Source: Hordeum vulgare subsp. vulgare (Eukaryota; Streptophyta; Magnoliopsida; Poales; Poaceae). From it: a stretch of DNA of 64,000 bases. The translations under genes were made by a program, and so were the position numbers. Shown here in pieces: positions 11,160 through 21,986 of the stretch. How positions within the stretch are numbered: position 1 is the first letter of the stretch; every line of letters begins with the position of its first letter. Below the pieces are notes generated by a model, which was not told the DNA's origin, did no database searches, and saw only the letters and a list, made by a program, of their open reading frames with translations. The stretch covers positions 95,776,244-95,840,243 of the forward strand of contig NC_058521.1 of the NCBI RefSeq assembly GCF_904849725.1. Reading direction: 5' to 3'.

Positions 11160-11403
11160 CTATTTGATTCTTTTTCTCCTCTATTTCTTCTTATTTTCCT
11201 CTTCTTATTCTTCTTATTCTTCATTTTCTTCTTTTCTTCTTCTTCTTCTTCTTCTTCTTTTCTTCTCCTCTTCTTCTTCTCCCATTTTTCTTCTTCTTGT
11301 TCTTCTTCTTGTTCTTGTTCTTGTTCTTCTTCTTCTTCTTATTCTTATTCTTCTCTTCTTTGTATCGTCCTCTTCTTACCCTCTTCTACTTCTCCTCTTC
11401 TAC

Positions 11404-11447
<44 letters not shown>

Positions 11448-11641
11448 TTCTTCTTCTTCTTCTTCCTTCTTTTCCTTTTCCTCTTCTTCTTCGCTTCTTC
11501 TCCTCTTTTTATGCTTCATCTTCTTCTTCTTATTATTTTCTTCTTTTCCTTTTTCCTTTTTCCTTTTTTCCTTCTTCTTTTCTTCTTTTCTTGTTTTCCT
11601 TCTTCTTTTCTTCTTCTTCTTCTTTTCCTTTTTCCTTTTTC
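11160..11641. repeat. TTC/CTT pyrimidine microsatellite
   Basis: Almost 480 bases of near-pure pyrimidine on the plus strand, mostly TTC units with short TTTTCC variants. Long Ser/Phe/Leu open frames across it are translation of the repeat and do not encode a protein. Confidence 0.95.
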
Positions 11642-13298
11642 TAAATTAACTATCCTAACTAACCTAACTAACATTAGCTAGCTATAACCTAATTAACAGT
11701 ACTAATTAAATGAAAAAAGAAATAAAAATGCACACTCACAGGAGGGGGGCGACTGGGCGGCGGGGGAGGCCGAGCGGCTGGGCGGTGGGGGCCGGGGCAC
11801 CGGGGCGATGGGGCGGCTGGAAGCCGGGGAAGTGGGGGCACCTCAGCGGCGGGGGTGGCCCGACGACGGGGAGGCCAGGGGATGGGGTGGCGGAGCAGCA
11901 AGGTCTTGCTACTTCTTAAGCTTGCGTTGGTTTTCCCTTGAAGAGGAAAGGGTGATGCAGCAAAGTAGATAAGTATTTCCCTCAGTTTGTTGAGAACCAA
12001 GGTATCAATCAAGTAGGAGGAACTAGCAAGGCCCCAATCTTCACACCTACACAAACAATGAAACTCTTGCACCCAACGCTAAAAAGGGTTGTCAGTTCCT
12101 TCGCGGTTATCTGCAAGGATGCATGAGATCCAATAGAGATAGATATAAAAGATTGCTAAAACAAAAAGTAAAATGAAATTAAATAAATGGAAGCAATATA
12201 TTTTTTGTATTTTTGATTTATAGATCTGAAAACATATTATGGATAATAGACCCGTCGGGGAATAGGTTTCACTAGAGGCTTCTCTCATGAAGGAAAATAA
12301 TACGATGGGTGAACAAATTGCTGTCAAGGAATTGATAGAAAAGCGAATAATTATGAATATATCCAAGGCAATGATTATGCATATAGGCATCATGCCCATG
12401 TCAAGTAGACCGAAACAATTCTGCATCTACTACTATTATTCCACACATCAACCGACTCCTGCCTCCATCTAGAGTATTAAGTTCATGAAGAACAGAGTAA
12501 TGCATTAGGTAAGATGACATGATGTAGATGGATAAACTCAAGCAATATGATGAAAACCCCATATTTTTATCCTCGATGGCAACAATGCAATACGTGCGTC
12601 GCTACCCCTACTTTGTCACAGGGTGGGGACACAACAAGATTGAACCCAAAACTAAGCACTTCTCCCATTGCAAGAATTACCAATCTAGTTGCCCAAACCA
12701 AACCAATACCTCGAATAGAATCGCAGAGATATGAAATCATGCACATAAGAATTCATAGAAGATTTAAATAATATTCATAGATAATCTAAACATAAACCCA
12801 CAATCCATTGAAGCTCAACAAACACACCGTAAAAGAGTATTAGACCGGATAGATCTCCGTGAAGATCATGAAGAACATGGTATTGAAGAACAAAGAGAGA
12901 GAAGATACCATCTAGCTACTAGCTATGCACCCGTAGGTCTGTGGTGGACTACTCACACATCATCGCAGGGGCTATGGAGTTGATGTAGATGCCCTCCGTG
13001 ATCGATTCCCCCTCTGTCAGATTACCGGAAAAGGATCCAAGATTAGATCTCATGAGAACACATGCTTCCGGCGGCGCAAAATTATTTTTTCGTGTTGTTC
13101 TGGTATTGGGGGAAAATTTGGGAATTTATCGGCCACGGATTAGTGTTAGGAGGCCTACAGGGGGGCCACAAGCCAGGGGGCTCCCCCTAGGCCGTGCCCT
13201 TGCTACTTCTTTTTCTTGTGTTGGTTTTCCCTTGAAGAGGAAATGGTGATGCAGCAAAGTAGATAAGTATTTACCTTAGTTTGTTGAGAACCAATGTA

Positions 13299-13625
13299 CA
13301 CTACTCGAATTTTTTTTTTTGCCGTCTGTTGGCTGATGGCAAAGAGTGTCTTTGCCGCCAGCTGCCACAAAGCAGACGGCAAAGAACTCACTGATAGCAT
13401 AGAAGGTCTTTGCCATCAGTCACATCTTTGCCATCAGCCGCACACGGCAAAGAGCCGCACAACATACGTTAAATATACAGGTGGGGCCTACTTGACCGCG
13501 GGGACGTTAGGTCAAACTGGAGTCCCTTCTTTGCCGTCTGCTAGCGGACGACAAAGAGTCCAGAGGCAGACGACAAAGAGTCTAGACTCTTTTCCGTCCG
13601 CTGGCGGGCGGCAAAGAGCTAACTC
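13299..13625 (+). repeat. CACTA B left terminus and subterminal repeats
   Basis: TIR followed by about ten copies, in both orientations, of TTTGCCGTC-like motifs. In En/Spm these subterminal motifs bind the TNPA protein; that role is inferred here from the family. Confidence 0.88.
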
Positions 13626-13880
13626 TGTAATGGCTTCACAGCCCCCGCTCTCTTCCACTCATCTCCCCGACGCCCACCGCCCCACCACCGTTGCGCCACC
13701 TCCCCTGACACCCCCGGTGCCCCACAGCCCCGCCGCCGCCGCCCCACCGCCCCCGGCACGCCCCATAGCTCCAACACCCCCGGCGCCGCCCCGCCGCCCC
13801 AACACCCCCGACCCCGCCGCCCACGACGACACAGCCGCCCCTGCCGATGAGCCCCCACACCCCCACCCCCCACACGGGAA
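13626..13880 (+). other. GC-rich block near the CACTA B left end
   Basis: A CCCC/GCC-rich stretch whose frames give Pro/Ala/His-rich peptides. A comparable GC-rich block occurs in CACTA A at 11740-11900. It is probably an untranslated first exon. I recognise no protein domain. Confidence 0.5.
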
Positions 13881-13953
13881 AATTAACTATTTGTTATTTA
13901 GTTTTTTGGAATTATATTATAACTACAAAGTTGATTTTTTATTATTTTTTAGT

Positions 13954-14058
13954 AGTTGTTCTTGTTATTGTAGTTGTTGTAGTAGTTGTTGTTATTGTTG
14001 TTGTTGTTGTTGTTGTTGTTGTAGTAGTTGTTGTTGTTATTGTAGTTGTTGTATTAGT
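13954..14058 (+). repeat. GTT microsatellite
   Basis: TTG/GTT triplets with occasional GTA interruptions, inside CACTA B. Confidence 0.9.
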
Positions 14059-14133
14059 CGGTGTATCGGTTGATGAGCCCTATATTATTAGCTTTTCATA
14101 TAAAGACCATCTGCCACTAGTTAGTTAGCTTAA

Positions 14134-14477
14134 TAGAAATAAGAAGAAGAACAAGAAGAGAAGGAGGAGGAGGAGAAGAGGAGAAGAAGAGGAGGAGGAG
14201 GAAGAGGAGGAGGAGGAGAAGAAGAAGAAGAAGAAAAAGAGGAGAAGAAAAAATAAGAAGGAGAAGAAGAAGAAGAAGAAGAAGAAGAAGAAGAAGAAGA
14301 AGAAGAAGAAGAGGAAGAGGAGGAGGAGGAGAAGAAAAAAATAAGAAGAAGAAGAAGAAAAGAAGAAGAGAAGAAGAAAAAATAAGAAGGAGAAGAACAG
14401 AAAAAAGAAGAAAAGAACAATAAGTAGAAGAAGAGGATAAAGAAAAATAGAAATAGAAATAATAGCAAGAAGAAGAA

Positions 14478-14512
<35 letters not shown>

Positions 14513-14832
14513 GAAGAGGAGGAGGAGGAGGAGGAGAAGAAGAAGAGGAGAAGAGGAGAAGAAAGATGAAAAATGAAAAGAAAGAAGAAGAAGAAGAAGA
14601 AGAGAAGAAGAAGGAGAAGGAGCCCTCCTTCTTCTCCTTTTCTCCTTCTTCTCTCCTCCTTCTTCTTCTCCCTCCTTCTTCTCCTTCTTCTCTCCTCCTT
14701 CTTCACCTTCTTATTATCCTTCTTCTTCTCTTCTTCTTCTCCTCCTCCTCCTGCTCATTCTCCTCCTCCTCCTTCTCCTTCTCCTCCTTCTCCTTCTTCT
14801 TCTCTTCTTGCTTCTTCTCTTTCTTCTTCTAC
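14134..14832. repeat. Purine tract that switches to a pyrimidine tract
   Basis: About 490 bases of GAA/GGA purine sequence (14134-14624) change at 14621-14626 (AGCCCT) into about 200 bases of TTC/TCC pyrimidine sequence (to 14832). The two halves are mutually complementary in composition and form a long imperfect palindrome. A smaller copy of the same design is at 26231-26458. Confidence 0.93.
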
Positions 14833-14968
14833 GAAGCTTATTTTCCCAACAAAGACATACTTAGCTAATTATCCTCCAAAATGACATAATTAGCTTAGTT
14901 AGGGTAAAAAAATTATAAGAACCTTAGTTAGCTCACAACTTAGCTAATTATCCTACAAAATGACATAA

Positions 14969-16128
14969 TCTATACGTGATAATAAAGAGGCTATTTCTTC
15001 CGTCGCAAAACCCACCGCGACATTTTTATAAAAAAGCCCCTGTAATTTTTGTTATTCAACCCGCGCTTCATCATTTATCTGCAACGCAAAAGGAAAAAAT
15101 GATTCGCTGCAAAAATTATACCCGTACGCATCGCCTCCTCCCGTCGACCCTGGGCCACCCTGGCCTGTGCCCAGGCCGCCGCCACACCACTCGCCGCTGC
15201 GGCGGACCTCAAGCGCCACCGCTGCCGATCTCAACCCACCCGCCTCCGCGGACGTACCTCTCCCCGCTCACTGCCCCCGTTTCGGCGCTCGAGCGCATCA
15301 CATCGACCCTGGTCCACCCTGGCCTATGCCCAGGCCGCTGCCACACCACTCGCCGTTGCGGCCGACCTCAACCACCACTGTTGTCGATCTCAACCGACCC
15401 GCCTCCATGGTCGTACCTCTGCCCGCTTGCTGCCCCCGTTTTGACGCTCAAGCACAGCTTCTGGATCAAATCAACGCGACAGCTACAGTGACTGGAGATG
15501 ATGCGTCTGCTCGATGCAGAACGGCGGCAGCGTGTGGATAAGGTGCGGCGAAGCGAAGTACTTGCAGGTGGAGGCGGGCCTCCATGGCTCACACAGGGAA
15601 CTCCGAGGATATGGCGCGGCAACGGCGACTCCTTATGGCCAGATAGAGGCGCCTAACCCTTACTCCCCTCATCGTATCCCCTTCTCCGGCAGGAACTCAT
15701 CATTTGGTGAGATCCCCTCCTCATGCCTCCAACCGTGTGCCAAGCACCGGCAAGAAATTTTGTTTTGTGGGGATTTGTTTGCTGATGAATGAATGTATTG
15801 AATGTAAGATTGTATTGTTGTAGAGACAGAGAATGGAACACCACCTTCAGTTTGTCATCTGATCCCACATTCTCTACCCCATGAGTGAAATAAGATAACA
15901 GTCCATTGATCAATTCACGTAGCATCTTTGTTTTGCTTTGCTTGTCCTGCTCAATTTATCATCATGGTGGAATTAACAATGGACGGGTTGATTCCTCAAC
16001 AAAATAGGATAGGACTTTCTACATTAGTTAGTTAGCTTATTATTTTAATAAATCAAAATGATTATAAAAAAGAATAAAAGGGTGTGGCATTTTTTTCTCC
16101 CGTTGCAACGCACGGGCCCTTTTGCTAG
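14969..16128 (+). mobile_element. Helitron H1 (1160 bp), non-autonomous
   Basis: The 5' end is TCTATACGTGATAATAAAG, a grass Helitron start. The 3' end has the hairpin CCCGTTGCAACGCACGGG followed by CCCTTTTGCTAG, the canonical hairpin plus CTRR terminus. The host bases are A on the left and T on the right with no TSD, as expected. A paralogous unfilled site exists at 26512/26513 in the same CACTA (ACATAA|TAAG followed by ACCTTGGTTGGCTCATGAAT). No Rep-helicase is present. The interior is GC-rich with a tandem duplication and may be captured host sequence of unknown origin. Confidence 0.92.
15144..15461 (+). repeat. 159-bp tandem duplication inside Helitron H1
   Basis: TCGACCCTGG at 15144 recurs at 15303, and CAGGCCGC at 15172 recurs at 15331, giving a period of 159 bp (53 codons). 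The two copies are clearly diverged. Open frames run through both without a shift, but the encoded Pro/His/Ala-rich peptides match nothing I know. Confidence 0.88.
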
Positions 16129-16926
16129 TAAGCTCAAAATGGAATAAAAACCTTGGTTAGCTCATGAATATTATATTCTTAGCTTGTTTTCCTCTAAAAT
16201 GACATAATTAGCCCATATAGCTCCAACAAGACATAATTAGCATATTTGTGTTGATCGGGTGGATTTACATGTGTCAGTTGTCTCGTTGTTGTGAGGTCTG
16301 TTGTGCGAAGACCTCCTAGTCCATTGTACGAGCTCCGCCCCTGCATTCGTGGGTCAGTACAAATGTCATCTCCTCCTCGCCCCTTCATTTACTATGGGTC
16401 GATTTTCGGATTAAACTTGCTAGATCTAGGTAATTAAATTAATTTATCAGTATGCGTGACCATTTTGCGTCTCCCGTTCGAAAGGGTTACAGCTATAAAT
16501 ATACATGCATTTGCTTATATTTATAACCGTGATTCTTCCAAATTGTCCAACGTTATCCATGGACAGCCCGAATATGTGTAGATTGGGTTCATTTTCCCAT
16601 ATGCTTTGTTTCGGATCCGATGCATAATTACGTCAGTGCCTCCCTGTTGTTCTCCGGATACACATCCTCTCTATTTATTGCGGAGACCTGTATCAGGAGA
16701 ACAACGGGGAGTTCTGCCGAAATTTTGCCATGGATCCGGAGCAGAGCATGGGAAAATGAACCCAATCTATACATATTCGGGTGGGATTAGGACCTAACTT
16801 TACCTATTAGCATGTAGGTTGCATGGACGTAATAAAAATGGCAAACTTGATTTACTGATGAATATATATGCTAAATTACATATAAATATACTTCTTGTGT
16901 CTTTAGCAGCTAGGCAAGAGGAGTGA
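16129..16926 (+). other. CACTA B sequence upstream of TNP2, with a foldback
   Basis: No gene seen up to 16926. It contains repeated CCAAAATGACATAATTAGC phrases and, at 16567-16782, a long imperfect hairpin described separately. It is the likely promoter and leader region of the TNP2 pseudogene. Confidence 0.65.
16567..16782. repeat. 216-bp foldback upstream of TNP2
   Basis: The left arm starts CCCGAATATGTGTAGATTGG and the right arm ends with its near-complement at 16782. The arms are about 100 bases each and pair along most of their length. They include an unbroken 22-base match, TAGATTGGGTT followed by CATTTTCCCAT, and the block GTTGTTCTCC. The loop is short (around TATTTATTGCGGAG). Confidence 0.85.
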
Positions 16927-19900
16927 TCATGCGTGGATGTATATCAGTCACCCTAGTCAGAAAAAGATGACAAAAGAATGGTTTCTAAAAACTAAGGAAT
17001 TTCTGAAAGCCACATTTGCAAATGGCCAGGAAAGAAACTATTGCCCCTCTCCTGGATGCGACAACTATAAAAAGACGGCAAAGGCTGTAATGATTAAACA
17101 CCTGTAGAGGAGGGCGTTTTAGCCTAGTTATACGGTGTGGAGATTTCATGGTGAGTCTATACAACGCACCAGAGCTGAGGTGGTCCGTCCTCGCACTGAC
17201 GAGCATGGTACCGGGATCGAAGACATGGTGCAAGACTTTGATGATGCTCGAGATTCGGAAGATGAGATGGAGGAATCTTCAAAGGCCTTCTATGAAATGT
17301 GGGAGTCTTCAAAACGTCCTCTCCATGAGCACACTGAGCTTTGTCAGCTGGATGCAATTGCACAAGTAATGGCTCTGAAGGCTCAGTTCAACTTGGGAAG
17401 AGAATTCTACGACGCGATGATGACACTATTTGGACGCTTCCTACCCAAAGGCCATGTCAAGCCTGCAAACCTGTACTAGTCGGACAAAATACTTCGTGTA
17501 CTTAAGATGCCCTATGAGAAGATAGATGCATGTGAGAAAGGATTTGTCTTATTTAGGAAGGAGTATGCACATTTGTATTATTGTCCCAATTGCGAGTCTT
17601 GCAGGTATCTTGTGGTAGACAACGGTATGGGTGAGAAGAGGTAGACCAAAATCGCAGTTAGTGTTCTTCGGTATATGCCAATCGTACCAAGGCTTTAATG
17701 TCTTTTCATGGTCGAAGAGACAGCCAGACAGATGACATGGCACAAATTGGGCAAATGAACCGAACTAGATGCGGATGGGAATAAGATGACGGTACAAACA
17801 TCGGACTGGGAAGCGTGGAAACATTTCGATGGATTGCATCAAGATAAAGCAGCAGATCCAAGGAATCCTCGAGTTTGCGTCGCCACGGATGGTTTTAATC
17901 CCTTCGTCATGATGGCAACCCAATACAATTGTTGGCCTGTATTTGTCATTCCACTCAATCTCTCCCCCCCCCCGGGGGGGGGGGCAGATTATGCAAAGAA
18001 AGAACATATTTCTGACGTTGATAATTCCAGGGCACAATTATCCGGGGAAGATTATGAATGTGTACCTGCAGCCGCTTAAGGATTAATTGGAAGAAGCTTG
18101 GGATAATGGGGTCAAGACATATGATGCCGCTAGAAAACAAAACTTCAAAATGCATGTGTGGTACATGTACTCTATGCATGACTTGCCGGCGTATGCTCTA
18201 TTCTCTGGATGGTGTGTGCATGGAAGATTCTCATGCCCCCAATGCAAGGCAGCTCTTCAGTTTCATTGGTTGTAGGAGGGTCGAAAGTATTCTTTCTTTG
18301 ACTTGCATAGACAGTTCCTGGATCCTGACCATCAGTTCAGAAAAGACAAGAATAACTTTACCAAAGGTAAAGTTGTCAAAAACATGGCACCACCTGCATT
18401 GACAGACCAACAGATTGTGGATTAGTTAAACTCCCTCGAGCCTGAGCCTGAGCGTCGAGGGTATTTCAAGGGGTATAATTGAAAACACGCCTCGACTCAC
18501 AAGCCATGCTTCTGGGATCTGCCTTACTTCAAAAACCTCCTTCTTCCACACAACATGGACATGATGCACACTGAAAAGAATATTGGAGAGGCTATTTTTG
18601 GTACATTGTTCGACATAGATGGGAAGACAAAGGATAATACTAAGGCTAGAGTCGATCAAGAGACACTATGTCATAAACCGTTATAGAACATGCGAGAAGG
18701 AAAAGGAAAGCAGAAGTGGTCGAAGCCAAAGGCCTGGTTCAAACTTGGAAGGCGAGCTATGAGGGAAATTATCTTGTGGGTCAAACTGCACTTGATGTTC
18801 CCCGATGGGTATGCAGCGAATCTAAAGAGGGGAGCGAGTCTTGAAAAAATAAAAATCTTTGGTCTCAAGAGTCATGATTGGCACATATGGCTAGAGCAGG
18901 TAATGCCATTGATGTTACGTGGCTTTATTCCTGAGGATAAATGGCTAGTACTAGCGGAGCTGGGCTATTTCTTCCGTGTTCTTTGTGCGAAAGAATTGTC
19001 GCCTGGCATGGTAGTTGACATGGAGGAGTTTGCACCGGAGTTGTTGTGCAAGTTAGAGAAGATCTTTCCGTCGGGCTTCTTTAATCCAATGCAGCATTTG
19101 ATTTTATATCTACTGACCTAGGCAAGATTGAGTGGGCCCGTGCAAAATCGTTGGTGCTATGTAACTGAGAGGATGCAGAAGATGCTTCGAGCTAAATGTA
19201 AAGCTAAGATTAGAGTTGAAGCATCGATGGCTGAGGCATTCATTACTGAGGAGGTGGTAAACTTTGTGACAGCACACTACGAAGCCAAAAATCATCATTT
19301 GCATAATTCGAAGCCTCGGCACAATGATGTAGACCCCAAAAAAGGTGGGTCCAACCTCAGCCTATTCAAAGGGAAGCTCGCACCAGCCGGTAATTCGAAA
19401 CAAATAACGTTGGATGCCGAAGAATGGCGGAACATTTCGTTGTATATCTTCAACAACCTAACAGAAGTGCGGCCGTACATCGAGTAAGTTCTCGGTACAT
19501 TTTCCCATAACTTCTAATTCCTTTGAACTACTCCTATTCCCGGATATTTCGTACAACCGGTACATCACCAAATTCTCGGATGGGGCAGTGATCCAAAATG
19601 ATTCCGTCAAAGAGAATGAGCTTCTGGCCAAGACAGGAGGCGGCTATCCCAGTTTCATATCTTGGTTCAAACAAATGGTAATTATCAATAATGGGCCATT
19701 TCATTTCTTGGTCTAACTTGCGGCTAATGCAACAATCGTTTCGTATTAAACTTGTAGGCTAATTCAGAGTCTATGGACGCCGAATTGAGACAAGCCGCTA
19801 ATGGTTTTGACTATAAGGTCCGTTCATTTGAGAAATTCGACATCAACGGGTATCTTTTTCGTACCTTTGGCAAAGAGCTATCTATGCCCGACCAGAAATC

Positions 19901-20531
19901 TACAAATTGTGGTGTCTCTACTATCGGCAAAGGTGTTATCAGGTATTACGGAAGAGTTGAAGGAATTTATGAACTTCAATTCTATGGTGAAAACCCATCG
20001 AACGTCATAGTCTTCAAATGTTATTGGATCCAGCCGAAGGAGACTAGAAGGACCCATTTAGATGTTCCCGATGTCTATATTACGGCTCAACAAGCGACCC
20101 AAGTTTTCTATCTAATGTGGGCATGCCAAACTGATAAGAATCTAGAAGGTTGGTATGTTGTTTAGGAAGTACCACCACATGTTAGACCACCTCTGCCAAA
20201 TGAACAGGATTATGAACCTCACATTAACCCACACACATATGATGGAGAATTCTTCCAAGAAACACATCTTTCCAAGAAACGTTTCAAGAACCGCCGTGCT
20301 TCACCCCAGAACATGGAAGTAGATAGCGACAATGAATCCGACTTCATGCCTGAGCCGGAACCAGCTGAACTGGAACTAGAAGAGGTTACTGATGCGGATG
20401 ACCTGTCAATACTTGACTGATTACAGAAAGGCCTTTCACAACTTCATGTCGTTGAACCTGATGAGCACGTCATTCATGAAGACATGCGTGATAGTGATGA
20501 TGATGATGCATTTATTGATGATGATTATTAG
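16927..20531 (+). pseudogene. CACTA B TNP2-type transposase, degraded
   Basis: The order of domains is that of plant En/Spm TNP2. A transposase-associated domain (16927-17106: HAWMYISHPSQKK, zinc-binding CPSPGC, VMIKHL) comes first, then the transposase_21 core (17135-19487: SDWEAWKHFDG, DLPAYALFSGW, HGRFSCPQC, HNMDMMHTEKNIGEA). Next are the DUF4218-like part (GGPVQ-type SGPVQNRW, then an exon ending SFISWFKQM) and the DUF4216-like part (19759-20162: RYYGRVEGIYELQF, VFKCYWI), followed by an acidic tail to 20531. The core is in one frame from 17135 to 18079 and another from 18087 on. I see at least nine in-frame stops, for example at 17477, 17695, 18273 and 19119. It is non-functional and could not move CACTA B. 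Confidence 0.93.
17964..17984. repeat. C10G11 homopolymer palindrome
   Basis: Ten C followed directly by eleven G inside the transposase core, in place of the coding sequence expected after IPLNL. See the finding on this point. Confidence 0.95.
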
Positions 20532-21986
20532 TTTGTAAGATTCCCAACTTAAATTATATATATATTAATATTTATTATTCATGTACATATTATTATTATT
20601 CATGTCAGTTATTATTATTTTTTATGTTGTACTAATTTCTTTAATCTTTATCATGGAAGGTCAGCAGGTGTTGAAAGATGGTGGGCGCGGGTCCAGATCG
20701 CTCGACGAGTTCTCCTTCGGCGGCCCGCACGAGGGGTGGTACTTCCATTCCACCCCTATATCTCCGTAGAGCCTTGGCAGACAGTCTGACGACACCACCC
20801 GCGGGTTCTTCTTCGTCGGTGGCATTGCCCATTGGGAGAGGTGCTGGTCGGGTAGGGAAGAAGGGGAAGGGTACAGGGAGAGGTGGTGGCCGCGGAAGAT
20901 CTAGGAGGAGTGTTAAGCCGTCCTCTCCACCACCACCAGCTCATTCACCCGAGCACACGACTACTATGGTGGACCCGTCTGTGGAGGAGGCTACGGGGAC
21001 TCCGGTCCAAGAGCCTCGGGTTGACGGGCATTCGGCCCATGAGACTCCGGTCCAGGATCAGCCTCGGGTTGAGGTGCGTTCGTCCCACCAGACTCCGGTT
21101 CCTGAGGCTTGGGACGACGTGGAGACGCCTGGATGGGGTGCCTGGCCGGAGCAGACCTAGGTGCCGGATTGGACCGAGGGTCCGGATGGCTCAGGGGGCG
21201 GGGATGACGGGAATGAGACTACGTATAGTGAGGGCAGCGTGCAGGTGGACAGGGCCACAGTGTACAAGCGTGGTAGTACACGTCTCCCGGTCGTGCCGGC
21301 TACCCGCGTGCAGAGGCCGGTTATTAAGCCTGAAGGGGATAGGTAAGTACATTTACTCTTTTTTTAGCTTTTGCCTTCAAGTTTCTTCAAATATCTAATG
21401 CGTTGACCTTATCATACTTCAGGGGATGGGAACACCCTCATGGAGTCCGCAAGCCGAACAGTGTCCTTGGTGTGCTTTGCGGGACAAAGTCTCCGGGGTT
21501 TGTCACGTTGCCTGGTGAGGGTCAGGTTCCTACACTAGGATTTTCCTGGGAGCACCACCAGGCTGCGGAGGCCCCATCGGAGGAGATTATAGATGGTGTC
21601 TTGTGCCACACGAGGACCGAGATGGTGATGAAGAGCTTTTGGGTAAATTATCCTTTTACACAATCTAAAATTAAAAATATAGCTAATTATTATACTAATC
21701 GGTGTTGTCTCGTTTGATTACAGACCTTCTATAGGTGTGAGGAGGGATATGAGGAGGAGGCGACCAAGGTTCTCGAGGCCGAGTGTAGGCGGTCATTACA
21801 GAACTTACGCCACGAGGCTCGGCCATTGGCTATTCGAGACTACTATGCCACACGTGGTATTAAGAAGCAGAAGAAGGGGTGCTGCGGAAGGTATCTGAAG
21901 AAGGTGCAGTACATGAAGGTAATTACCTATTATTAAGGCCTTCTACGTAGTTTTCTAGATTTGATTCATAGGCGTAGCGCTCAAAA

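Noticed and set aside
11164..11649. Long Ser/Phe/Leu-rich open frames on the plus strand
   Set aside because: They are translations of a TTC microsatellite; any frame of such a tract is open.
13294..14073. 259-codon frame with a Pro-rich centre
   Set aside because: It starts outside the CACTA terminus, crosses subterminal repeats, a GC-rich block and a GTT microsatellite, and has no domain.
14125..14884. Long low-complexity frames on both strands
   Set aside because: They are translations of GAA/TTC tracts.
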